From: Pseudomonadota bacterium
GTDB taxonomy: Bacteria; Pseudomonadota; Gammaproteobacteria; Burkholderiales; Rhodocyclaceae
Reading direction: 5' to 3'
Assembly (NCBI GenBank): GCA_018262235.1
Contig: JAGTRY010000031.1
Span: 1-34,683 of the forward strand
Length of the DNA stretch: 34,683 nt
Of this stretch, positions 14,805 through 23,028 are shown in pieces; positions within the stretch are counted from its first letter, which is position 1, and each line of letters starts with the position of its first letter. The position numbers were made by a program, and so were the translations under genes. A model generated the notes under the pieces. The model saw only the letters and a program-made list of their open reading frames with translations. It made no database searches and was not told the origin of the DNA.

Positions 14805-16297
14805 TGATGAGCTGCTGCAAGATCGTGACCGAGAAGGCGCAGCAAGTGCTGGGCTGGGTTGATGAGCGTTTCCCGCTGACATCCACCTATAAAAACCACC
14901 TTGCCGAATACTACGCCCCGAAGAATTTCAATTTCTGGTACTTCTTCGGTTCCCTCGCGCTGCTGGTGCTGGTGATCCAGATCGTGACCGGGATCTTCCT
15001 GGTGATGCACTACAAGCCTGATGCTTCGTTGAACGCAGCAGGCGTGCCGGTAGCCTTTGCCAGTGTCGAGTACATCATGCGCGATGTGGCCGGTGGCAAG
15101 TTCATCCGCTACATGCATTCCACGGGCGCTTCGATGTTCTTCATCGTGGTGTATCTGCACATGTTCCGCGGGCTTCTCTATGGTTCCTACCGCAAGCCAC
15201 GCGAATTGATCTGGCTGTTCGGCATGGCGATCTTCCTGTGCCTGATGGCTGAAGCCTTCTTTGGCTACCTCCTGCCCTGGGGCCAGATGTCGTTCTGGGG
15301 GGCGCAGGTGATCGTGAACCTGTTTGAGGCTATTCCCGTGATCGGGCCGGATCTGTCGATCTTCATCCGGGGCGATTTCGTCGTGTCGGATGCAACCCTC
15401 AACCGCTTCTTTGCCTTCCACGTGATCGCGATTCCGCTGGTGCTACTGGGGCTGGTCACCGCTCACCTGATTGCGCTGCATGAAGTCGGCTCGAACAACC
15501 CGGACGGGGTCGAAATCAAGAAGTACAAGGACGCCAACGGAATTCCGCTGGACGGGATTCCCTTCCATCCGTATTACACAGTGAAGGATATCTTCGGTGT
15601 GACGATCTTCCTGATCGTTTTTGCCATCATCATTTTCTTTGCACCTGAAGGTGGCGGCTATTTCCTGGAATTCAACAATTTCTTCCCGGCCGATGCCTTG
15701 AAGACCCCTCCGCATATCGCGCCGGTTTGGTATTTCACGCCGTTCTATTCGATGCTGCGGGCGACGACCTCGGACTTCCTGCCATACCTTTGGGCGTTTG
15801 TGACGCTGGTTGCCGGGCTGACAGCCTGGAGTGTGCGCAATGTCTGGGTGAGACGCTTGTGTTTGGTGCTGGTGGTCGGTGTGTATTGGGGGTTCTTCGG
15901 CTTGACCGTTCTGGGCAAGACCAAGCCCTTGTTCGACTTTGCCATTCTCGGGATTCACATCGGTCGTGGCTTCGATGCCAAGTTCTGGGGCGTCGTGATG
16001 ATGGGGGGCTCGGTTCTGCTGTTTGCCTTGTTGCCCTGGCTGGATCGTAGTCCGGTCAAGTCGATCCGCTACAAGGGCGGTTTGTTCAAGACCATCCTGA
16101 CGCTGTTCGTGGTGAGCTTCGTACTGCTGGGATTCCTGGGCACCAAGGCGCCAGGCTATGCATTCTTCGGCTTGATCCCCGGCGGCCCGGTCGCTGCGGT
16201 AAGCACGATCCTTTACCTGGCCTTCTTTGGCCTGATGCCTTGGTATTCTCGTCTGGACAAGACCAAACCCGAACCGGAAAGGGTAACCTCGAAATGA
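14804..16297 (+). CDS. petB: ubiquinol-cytochrome c reductase, cytochrome b
   Basis: The 497-residue membrane core of bc1, with both quinone sites. Heme ligands are His105, His119, His206 and His221. The Qo motif reads PVWY (307-310) where mitochondria have PEWY; from memory PVWY is usual in Beta- and Gammaproteobacteria. About 70 extra residues (325-392) with two hydrophobic spans lie between LRATTS and FWGVVMMGGS, a stretch that is much shorter in Pseudomonas; I believe other Betaproteobacteria carry a similar insert. At least nine to ten membrane spans are visible. AAGGGAG precedes the ATG. The gene overlaps petA by 1 nt and petC by 4 nt. Confidence 0.96.
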   Translation: MMSCCKIVTEKAQQVLGWVDERFPLTSTYKNHLAEYYAPKNFNFWYFFGSLALLVLVIQIVTGIFLVMHYKPDASLNAAGVPVAFASVEYIMRDVAGGKFIRYMHSTGASMFFIVVYLHMFRGLLYGSYRKPRELIWLFGMAIFLCLMAEAFFGYLLPWGQMSFWGAQVIVNLFEAIPVIGPDLSIFIRGDFVVSDATLNRFFAFHVIAIPLVLLGLVTAHLIALHEVGSNNPDGVEIKKYKDANGIPLDGIPFHPYYTVKDIFGVTIFLIVFAIIIFFAPEGGGYFLEFNNFFPADALKTPPHIAPVWYFTPFYSMLRATTSDFLPYLWAFVTLVAGLTAWSVRNVWVRRLCLVLVVGVYWGFFGLTVLGKTKPLFDFAILGIHIGRGFDAKFWGVVMMGGSVLLFALLPWLDRSPVKSIRYKGGLFKTILTLFVVSFVLLGFLGTKAPGYAFFGLIPGGPVAAVSTILYLAFFGLMPWYSRLDKTKPEPERVTSK

Positions 16298-17064
16298 GTC
16301 TGCTCAACAAGTTGTTTGCTGCCGCCGCACTGGTGGTGACGATGGCCGGTTTGCCCATGGGCGCCCAGGCGAATGAAGGTCCGACGCTGGACAAGGCACC
16401 ATTGCGTTTTGATGACGCTTCCTTGCAGCAAGGGGCCAAGCTGTTCGTGAATTATTGCCTGAGCTGTCACGGGGCGAGCTCCGTGCGTTACAACACCTTG
16501 ACCCAGATCGGTCTCTCCGAGCAGCAGATCAAGGATAATCTGATGTTCGCAGCGGACAAGACTGGCGAACAGATGATGGTGGCGTTGCGTCGCGACGATG
16601 CGCGCAAGTGGTTTGGCGTAGCACCACCCGATTTGTCCGTGATTGCCCGCGCGCGCGCATCGGAAGCAGGCAGTGGGGCAGACTGGTTGTATACCTATCT
16701 GCGCCAGTTCTACCGCGACGACTCACGTCCGACCGGCTGGAACAATGCCTTGTTTCCCGGTGTAGGCATGCCGCATGTCCTGTGGAGTTTGCAGGGCGAG
16801 CAGGAAGCGCGTTTCGTCACCAGAGACGATGGCCATGGCAACATGGTCAAGCAACTGGAGGGGCTGGAACTTGTCAAACCAGGTTCGCTGACGAAAGATG
16901 AGTATGACGAGCAGGTTGCCGATCTGGTGTCCTTTCTTACCTGGATGGGCGAGCCGGGGCAGGAAACCCGTCGCAGTATGGGCTGGTTCGTGCTTGCCGT
17001 TTTGAGTGTTCTCGCCGTGCTTTCCTATTTGCTCAAACGGGCATACTGGAAAGACGTGCATTGA
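16294..17064 (+). CDS. petC: ubiquinol-cytochrome c reductase, cytochrome c1
   Basis: A 256-residue heme c subunit of bc1 that hands electrons to soluble cytochrome c. It has a signal peptide (to about GAQA, residue 26), the heme site CLSCH (55-59), a likely Met ligand in GVGMPHVLW, and a C-terminal membrane anchor (MGWFVLAVLSVLAVLSYLL) with a basic end facing the cytoplasm. The ATG at 16294 lies inside the petB stop (ATGA overlap), which suggests coupled translation of the three subunits. Confidence 0.96.
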   Translation: MSLLNKLFAAAALVVTMAGLPMGAQANEGPTLDKAPLRFDDASLQQGAKLFVNYCLSCHGASSVRYNTLTQIGLSEQQIKDNLMFAADKTGEQMMVALRRDDARKWFGVAPPDLSVIARARASEAGSGADWLYTYLRQFYRDDSRPTGWNNALFPGVGMPHVLWSLQGEQEARFVTRDDGHGNMVKQLEGLELVKPGSLTKDEYDEQVADLVSFLTWMGEPGQETRRSMGWFVLAVLSVLAVLSYLLKRAYWKDVH

Positions 17065-17167
17065 TCGGGTGTGCAACCAAATGATGGTGTTGGCTGGTCG
17101 CGACAGCGATGCGCAGCAGGCGCGTCGGGTGGTTCGTGATAATGAATATTCCTGGAGTAATTCCGCA

Positions 17168-17767
17168 ATGATGAACTTGTATTCCGGTACAACGGATCCT
17201 TTCAGCCACCGTTGCCGGATTGTGCTGTATGAAAAGGGCATGGATTTTCAGGTGGTCGATGTTGACCTCTTCAACAAGCCTGAAGATATTGCCGTGATCA
17301 ATCCTTACAACCGCGTGCCGGTGCTGGTTGACCGCGACCTCGTGCTCTACGAGTCGAACATCATCAATGAGTACATTGATGAGCGCTTCCCGCATCCGCA
17401 ACTGATGCCGCCAGATCCGATCATGCGGGCCAAGGCGCGCCAGTTGCTGCATACGCTGGAACATGAATTGTTCTCGCACATCGAAGCGCTGGAGAAAAAC
17501 CAGAAGGCTGCTGCCGACAAGGCACGTGGTCATGTGCGTGACCAGTTGCTGCAACTCGTCCCGTTGTTTGCCAAGCAGAAGTACATGCTGGGCGATGAGT
17601 TCTCGATGCTGGACGTGGCGATTGCGCCATTGCTGTGGCGTCTTGAACATTACAGCATCGAGCTGCCGAAGACGGCTGCGCCGTTGATGAAATATGCCGA
17701 ACGTATCTTTACGCGGCAAGGCTTCATTGATGCGCTCACGCCCTCTGAACGCGCCATGCGCCGATAA
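17168..17767 (+). CDS. sspA: stringent starvation protein A
   Basis: A 199-residue glutathione-S-transferase-fold protein that binds RNA polymerase and changes promoter choice in stationary phase or stress. It has the thioredoxin-like N-terminus MMNLYSGTTDPFSHRCRIVLYEKG, the NRVPVLVDRDLVLYESNIINEYIDERFPHP stretch in short conserved blocks (NPYNRVPVL, ESNIINEYI), and an all-helical C-domain. The start ATG at 17168 follows GGAG at 17154-17157; a second ATG comes next. A 103-nt gap separates it from petC, with a possible -10 GATAAT at 17138-17143. The petABC-sspAB order is typical of Betaproteobacteria. Confidence 0.93.
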   Translation: MMNLYSGTTDPFSHRCRIVLYEKGMDFQVVDVDLFNKPEDIAVINPYNRVPVLVDRDLVLYESNIINEYIDERFPHPQLMPPDPIMRAKARQLLHTLEHELFSHIEALEKNQKAAADKARGHVRDQLLQLVPLFAKQKYMLGDEFSMLDVAIAPLLWRLEHYSIELPKTAAPLMKYAERIFTRQGFIDALTPSERAMRR

Positions 17768-17790
17768 ATTTGGACATTCACCCCGACTGC

Positions 17791-17864
17791 GCGACTCAAT
17801 CTTGAAGCTGTGAGGCTCACCGTACATGCGTACGTTTTTGCTTCTCGCTTTGATCTTGAGTCGC
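17791..17864. repeat. long imperfect hairpin between sspA and sspB
   Basis: GCGACTCAA (17791-17799) pairs exactly with TTGAGTCGC (17856-17864). After a 2x2 internal loop a further 7 positions pair (17802-17808 with 17847-17853, two of them G-T). The apex holds CGTAC (17821-17825) and GTACG (17830-17834) with a 4-nt loop, followed by TTTTT. It fills most of the 143-nt gap between the two genes and could be a terminator/attenuator or a small repeat element. Confidence 0.6.
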
Positions 17865-17910
17865 TTGCTACGGCGACTGTCCCGAATTGTCCTCACTCAG
17901 CAGCAATCGC

Positions 17911-18387
17911 ATGTCCCAAGTCCAAGCCACTTCCACCAAGCCTTACCTGATCCGTGCCCTGCATGAATGGTGTGTGGACAACAGCTTCACGCCTTACATC
18001 GTGGTGCAGGTTAACGAGCGCACGCGTGTGCCGATGCAGCATGTGCGTGCTGGGCAAATCGTGCTGAACATCGCACCTTATGCCACGGGCGGCCTGCAGA
18101 TTTCAAACGAAGAGATCACCTGCCAGGCGCGGTTCAATGGTGTGGCCCAGTCTCTTTACGTGCCGATCAGCCAGGTGCTGGCCATTTATGCACGCGAAAC
18201 CGGGCAGGGCATGGCTTTCGAGCAAGGTGCGCTGGCCGGTTCCGGCATGGAACTGGGCGGCGTGGTTGCGGGAGAGGATTTGTCCGGCTCCGCCGAGCCG
18301 GGCTCCAGCGCGCCAGAGGCGCCATCCGATCCAGAGCCTCCTGCGGCGCCCTCGCCAAAGGGCGGGCATCTGCGGCGCATCAAGTAG
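17911..18387 (+). CDS. sspB: ClpXP adaptor SspB
   Basis: A 158-residue adaptor that holds ssrA-tagged proteins and delivers them to ClpXP. It has the core start TKPYLIRALHEWCVDNSFTPYIVV, the strands VPMQHVRAGQIVLNIAP and EEITCQARFNGV, an acidic Pro/Ser/Glu-rich flexible linker (about 118-148), and the C-terminal ClpX-binding tail KGGHLRRIK, matching the RGGxPxLRVVK type. The ATG at 17911 fits the family; the in-frame TTG at 17887 is less likely. Its stop overlaps the stop of the convergent glycosyltransferase gene by 8 bp. Confidence 0.93.
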   Translation: MSQVQATSTKPYLIRALHEWCVDNSFTPYIVVQVNERTRVPMQHVRAGQIVLNIAPYATGGLQISNEEITCQARFNGVAQSLYVPISQVLAIYARETGQGMAFEQGALAGSGMELGGVVAGEDLSGSAEPGSSAPEAPSDPEPPAAPSPKGGHLRRIK

Positions 18388-19561
18388 GCCGCGCCTGCGA
18401 TCTGGTGTGTCCTGCGATCACTTCCTGATACAGCGCACCCATGCGTACGGCCATTTCCCGCGCAGACCATTGACGCGCGGAGCTTTCCGCCGCCCGCCCC
18501 AGCGCCTTCAAGCCTGCTTCATCCCGTAACAATTCGACGAGCTTGTTGGCGAATGCGTCCAGGTCATCCTGTGCGATGACGGTACCTGCCGCATTCTCAA
18601 GGATATCGCGGGTCCCCATTGCGGCTAAGGCCAGTACCGGGCAGCCCATGGCCATGGCTTCGAGCAGGACTAGTCCCTGGGTTTCCGTACGCGAGGCGAA
18701 CACGAAAAGATCCGCAGCGCTGTAGCAATCCGCCAGGGCGTTACGGCGATCAAGATAGCCGAGAAAGCGGACGTGTTCAGTCAGACCCAGTTGGCGGGCC
18801 TGGGTACGCAAGCCCGCCAATGCAGGCCCTTCTCCTGTCACCAGAAGCAGCACGTCGGGGTGCTGCTGGCGGACACGCGCCACGACTTCGAGCAGGAAAC
18901 CGATATTTTTCTCGAAGGCCACACGTCCGACGAACAGCAGTAGCGGGCGCGTCGGGGCGATGCCATGGCGTTCCCGGAAAGCCGCACCATTGCCGCGACA
19001 GAAACGTTCCTCACGCAACCCGGTGGGCAGGATGTGCAGCGGTTGAGTGACACCGTAATCGCGCAGGGTGGCTGACATCGCGCGGGATGGCACCACGATT
19101 GCATCAAGCTGATTGCACTGGCCGCGAGAGAAGCGCCGGGCTACTGCCTGGGTCAGCCGACGGGGCAGGAACGGGATGTAGTGGTGCAGGTATTCCTCGA
19201 AATAGGTGTGATAACTCGCAATGGCAGGAATGTTGAGTTCACGTGCGATTTCGATGCCGGCGTAATGCGCGGCGAAAGGGGTCTGGATGTGGACCAGATC
19301 GAAGTCGCGGAAGAGTTGGGCGCGCAGCCATTGGCGGATGGCCTGACGGCGCATCAGCCGGTCTTCCGGATCCATCGGCAAGTAGCGCGCAGGAATCCGG
19401 ACGATGTCCGGAGCTGCAGGATCGGTGTCCTGCGGGTAGGCCGGAGCAACGAGCGTCGTCTGGATGCCCAGGGCGTGGAGTTCGCTGCGGAAGGTTTCGA
19501 TGGAAGTCGAGACGCCATTGATGCGCGGGAAATACACATCCGAAATCATCAGGATTTTCAT
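18380..19561 (-). CDS. GT4-family glycosyltransferase
   Basis: A 393-residue GT-B glycosyltransferase. The start MKILMISDVYFPRINGVSTS and the blocks HIQTPFAAHYAG, SYHTYFEEYLHHY and GRVAFEKN (212-219, with the donor-phosphate Arg and Lys) are typical of GT4 enzymes that glycosylate membrane diacylglycerol or phosphatidylinositol. The E-x7-E motif spans Glu293-Glu301 (TETQGLVLLE). It probably acts at the inner face of the cytoplasmic membrane with a nucleotide sugar. The acceptor is not determined. The ATG at 19561 gives the standard start; the frame upstream of it is not protein-like. No strong ribosome site is seen. Confidence 0.88.
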   Translation of the reverse strand: MKILMISDVYFPRINGVSTSIETFRSELHALGIQTTLVAPAYPQDTDPAAPDIVRIPARYLPMDPEDRLMRRQAIRQWLRAQLFRDFDLVHIQTPFAAHYAGIEIARELNIPAIASYHTYFEEYLHHYIPFLPRRLTQAVARRFSRGQCNQLDAIVVPSRAMSATLRDYGVTQPLHILPTGLREERFCRGNGAAFRERHGIAPTRPLLLFVGRVAFEKNIGFLLEVVARVRQQHPDVLLLVTGEGPALAGLRTQARQLGLTEHVRFLGYLDRRNALADCYSAADLFVFASRTETQGLVLLEAMAMGCPVLALAAMGTRDILENAAGTVIAQDDLDAFANKLVELLRDEAGLKALGRAAESSARQWSAREMAVRMGALYQEVIAGHTRSQARPT

Positions 19562-19828
19562 GGTGATTGTGGCGGCTGATCGTATTGCGACTTTACGACC
19601 TGCATGTGACGACGATGTTGCAGCCCGGTGTCGTCTTGCTACAACACTTTTTGCCTGTCCCGGGGCCTTATCGTGCACTAATGCCGCATGCAAGCAAGGC
19701 TGATTCTGAATCGTGCAGAGATCCGTGTATCTTTCTGCTCTGGTATCGGATATGGCGCCTCAGAGCGCTGATTCGTGAGCGCCACCTGGCGAGTGGTGGT
19801 GGCGTGAAGTTTAGGGGAGGAGCGTTTT

Positions 19829-22800
19829 TTGTTGCATCCGGTTGGAGGGAAATGTCCGGGTCTTTTACGCCGGGCAAAGCGGGGGGCAGGGCTCGGGGGG
19901 CTGGCCTTGGTGACGACACCGGTACTGGCCAGCGGGTTCGGTGCCAGCGGTGACGTAACGGGCGCGGTGAGTGTGGTCGGGATCGCCGTCATCCTGCTGC
20001 TGGCTGCGGCCTTGCTCTATCGCCGTCAATTGCATGAGCTGGCGATACGGACGCGCAAGCTTCAGCAATCCGAAGAACGTTTCCGGGTCATTGTCGAAGG
20101 TACCAGTGTGGTGGCCTGGGAGTATGACGCGGGCTCGAATGCCTTCACCTATGTCTCGGCACAAGGTGAACGCCTGCTGGGATTTTCGCCGGCGGCGTGG
20201 CAGCAGTCGGGTTTCTGGCAATCGCGTCTGCATGCTGAAGATCGTGAAACGGCCTTGTCGTTCCTGCGCGAGTTGATTGCCAACGGTGGCGAACGCGAGT
20301 GCGAGTATCGCCTCATACATGCGGATGGCCACGAGGTCTATGTCCGTGATTTGCGCAGTCCGATCGAGGTGGGTCATGTCATCGGAATGCGCGGGATCTT
20401 TGTCGATATCTCTGCCCACAAGGCTTCCGAAGCTGCCCTGGAGGATAGCGAGGCGCGCTTTCGTGGCACTTTCGAGCAGGCGGCGGTGGGCTTCTGCCTG
20501 TGTGCGGTATCCGGGCGTTACCTGCGGGTCAATCAGCGCTATTGCGCGATTACTGGCTATCTTGAAGGAGAGTTGCTCCTGCGCGATTTCCGCGAGCTGA
20601 CCCATCCGGAAGATGTTGAAGCGCATGAACGCTTGCTTGATGCGCTGGTCCTCGATACGGCGGAGACCTTCTCGATCGAGAAGCGTATCAAGCGACGAAG
20701 CGGGCAGCTGGTGTGGGTCAATCTCACCATGTCCCTGGTGCGTTCGCGCCGCGGTACCAGCCAGTTCATGGAGGTCATCGAGGACATCACCGCACGCAAG
20801 CAGGCTGAGCATGAATTGCGCGAGAACGAAGGGCGCATGCGTTTGATCCTCTCGTCCATGCGTGAAGGTGTGATCATGCGTGATGCCACAGGCACCGTGA
20901 TCATTGCCAATGCCGCCGCACGACGCCTGTACGGGCTGGCCCTTGACGAGAACTTCCCGCCCTTGCAGGAACCGGAGGGCTACAGCTTTGTGCGTGAAGA
21001 TTGCAGCTTTTGCCCGATTTCGGAATTGCCTGGTGCGCGAGCCATGCATTTCGGGCGCCCGGCGTCGGCGGTGGTCGGGATTGACCGACGGGATGGCACG
21101 CGTGGCTGGATGCTGGCCAAAGCCGAGCCCCTGGCGCGCGATGAAGCCACCGGTCTGCATCCGGTGGTCCTGACGCTCAATGACGTGACGGCCCAGCGGC
21201 GCGCGGAAGAAGAATTGCGGCTAGCCGCCACCGTGTTCGATCATAGCGTCGAAGCCATCATGATCACCGATGCACAGCGCCACATCCTTTCCGTCAACAA
21301 GGCCTTCACGGACCTCACCGGATTCTCGTCCTGCCAGGTGATCGGTCAGACGCCCGCCTTGCTCTCTTCCTCGCGTCATGGTCTGGTGCATTACGACAGC
21401 GTATGGAAGGAAGCCACCGAGCAGGGCACCTGGCAGGGGGAAATCTGGCAACGTCGGCGGGATGGTTCGGAGTTTCCTGAATGGCTTTCCATCGGCGCGG
21501 TGCGTGATCGCAGCAATACCATCACCAATTATGTCGCGGTGTTTTCCGACATTACCGAGCGCAAAGCCAATGAAGCGCGGATTGCTTTCCTGGCCCACCA
21601 TGATCCGTTGACGTCCTTGCCCAACCGGACCTTGTTCCAGGACCGGCTTGAGCAAGCGCTCGCGCGTGCAGAGCGCAGCGGCAAGGTGCTGGCCTTGCTA
21701 TTCCTGGATCTGGACCGTTTCAAGACCATCAATGATTCACTGGGCCATCTGGTTGGCGACCATCTGCTCCAGGCCGTGGCCGAGCGATTGCTGCATTGCG
21801 TGCGCGATAGCGACACGATCTGCCGTCAGGGGGGCGATGAATTCATCATTGTGCTGCCTGAGATAGCCGATACCGAAGTGTCGGCCCGGATCGCCGAAAA
21901 GATCCTGCGCCGTCTGGCAGAGCCTTTCGAAGTCGACACGCACGTGCTGGGCACCTCGTTCTCCATCGGGATCGCCGTCTTTCCCCATGATGGGGTTGAC
22001 GCCGATACCCTGATGAAGAATGCCGATACGGCGATGTATCACGCCAAGGAAAACGGGCGGAATACCTACCGCTTCTTCACCGAAGCGATGAACGCCAATG
22101 CACAGGATCGTCTGCAGGTGGAGACGCATTTGCGCCGGGCTCTGGAACACAACCAGCTCAGCCTGAACTACCAGCCGCAGGTACACCTCGAATCAGGTGC
22201 GATCGTTGGGTGCGAGGCCTTGCTGCGCTGGAATTCGGATGTCCTTGGCTTCGTGCCGCCCAACCGTTTCATCCCGATCGCCGAAGAATCCGGTCTGATC
22301 ATTCCGATCGGTCGCTGGGTGCTGCGGCAGGCATGCATTCACGCCATGGGCTGGTATGCCACCGGGGTGCGTTCAATTACCGTTGCGGTCAACATCTCGG
22401 CCTTGCAGTTCCGGCGCGACGATATCGTCGCCGCCGTCAGCGAAGTCCTGGCTGAAACCGGGTTGCCGCCCGAATACCTGGAACTCGAATTGACCGAGTC
22501 GCTGCTCATGGACCATGCCGAAGATGTGCTCGATACCGTGCAGCGTCTCAAGACGCTGGGCGTGCGCTTGTCCATCGACGACTTCGGTACCGGCTATTCC
22601 TCGCTCTCCTATCTCAAGCGTTTCGCCGTGGATCGTCTCAAGATCGATCAGGGCTTTGTGCGTGACATGGTGGATGATCCTGATGATGCAGCCATCGTGC
22701 GCGCGATCATCCAGCTCGGGCGCAGCCTCAAGCTCGAAGTCATCGCCGAAGGCGCAGAGTCCCGTCATCAGGTCGACTTCCTGATTCGTGAAGGCTGTCG

Positions 22801-22915
22801 TGAATCACAGGGTTACTTCTTCTGTCCGCCTGTACCCAATGATGTTTTCATGAGCATGCTGGCGCGCGGGCTGACTTCTGCTGGCCAGGAAAGCCTGCCG
22901 TTCATGATCAATTGA
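19829..22915 (+). CDS. membrane PAS4-GGDEF-EAL cyclic-di-GMP enzyme
   Basis: A 1028-residue sensor that could both make and break cyclic di-GMP. It has an N-terminal signal-like stretch (to about 35) and a membrane span (45-64); four PAS/PAC domains at roughly 81-200, 205-330, 331-457 and 465-590; GGDEF (668-672) with an inhibitory RxxD site RDSD (659-662); and an EAL domain with EAL (796-798) and DDFGTGYSSL (917-926). Both active sites look intact. The start is a TTG at 19829, chosen because a very strong ribosome site, GGGGAGGAG (19814-19822), ends 6 nt before it. The third PAS holds two close cysteines (CSFCP). It is a single gene, divergent from the glycosyltransferase; the 267-nt gap holds GATTC-T-GAATC at 19702-19712. 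Confidence 0.92.
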   Translation: MLHPVGGKCPGLLRRAKRGAGLGGLALVTTPVLASGFGASGDVTGAVSVVGIAVILLLAAALLYRRQLHELAIRTRKLQQSEERFRVIVEGTSVVAWEYDAGSNAFTYVSAQGERLLGFSPAAWQQSGFWQSRLHAEDRETALSFLRELIANGGERECEYRLIHADGHEVYVRDLRSPIEVGHVIGMRGIFVDISAHKASEAALEDSEARFRGTFEQAAVGFCLCAVSGRYLRVNQRYCAITGYLEGELLLRDFRELTHPEDVEAHERLLDALVLDTAETFSIEKRIKRRSGQLVWVNLTMSLVRSRRGTSQFMEVIEDITARKQAEHELRENEGRMRLILSSMREGVIMRDATGTVIIANAAARRLYGLALDENFPPLQEPEGYSFVREDCSFCPISELPGARAMHFGRPASAVVGIDRRDGTRGWMLAKAEPLARDEATGLHPVVLTLNDVTAQRRAEEELRLAATVFDHSVEAIMITDAQRHILSVNKAFTDLTGFSSCQVIGQTPALLSSSRHGLVHYDSVWKEATEQGTWQGEIWQRRRDGSEFPEWLSIGAVRDRSNTITNYVAVFSDITERKANEARIAFLAHHDPLTSLPNRTLFQDRLEQALARAERSGKVLALLFLDLDRFKTINDSLGHLVGDHLLQAVAERLLHCVRDSDTICRQGGDEFIIVLPEIADTEVSARIAEKILRRLAEPFEVDTHVLGTSFSIGIAVFPHDGVDADTLMKNADTAMYHAKENGRNTYRFFTEAMNANAQDRLQVETHLRRALEHNQLSLNYQPQVHLESGAIVGCEALLRWNSDVLGFVPPNRFIPIAEESGLIIPIGRWVLRQACIHAMGWYATGVRSITVAVNISALQFRRDDIVAAVSEVLAETGLPPEYLELELTESLLMDHAEDVLDTVQRLKTLGVRLSIDDFGTGYSSLSYLKRFAVDRLKIDQGFVRDMVDDPDDAAIVRAIIQLGRSLKLEVIAEGAESRHQVDFLIREGCRESQGYFFCPPVPNDVFMSMLARGLTSAGQESLPFMIN

Positions 22916-22923
22916 GGCGGTGC

Positions 22924-22972
22924 TTGCAAGTTACAAGTCGCAAGTCGCAAGTTGCAAGTTGCAAGTTGCAAG
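22924..22972. repeat. seven tandem heptamers T(T/C)(G/A)CAAG
   Basis: Seven 7-bp units in a row: TTGCAAG, TTACAAG, TCGCAAG, TCGCAAG, then TTGCAAG three times. It begins 9 nt after the stop of the cyclic-di-GMP gene and lies between it and the stop of the convergent ketosynthase gene. The array is perfect in period and differs only at the second and third bases of a unit. No hairpin terminator is visible in this gap. Confidence 0.93.
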
Positions 22973-23028
22973 TCAAACCCTCTGCTTCTGCGTTGCTGGT
23001 GGGCTTGCGTCATGGCAAACCTGCCGGG

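Noticed and set aside
15722-15733. PVWY in cytochrome b as a damaged Qo motif
   Set aside because: From memory PVWY is the normal form in Beta- and Gammaproteobacteria, so it is not a defect.
19865-21160. 431-codon minus-strand frame opposite the PAS domains
   Set aside because: Shadow of the cyclic-di-GMP gene; no recognisable domain or ribosome site.
22924-22972. CRISPR array
   Set aside because: The units are 7 bp and contiguous, without spacers.
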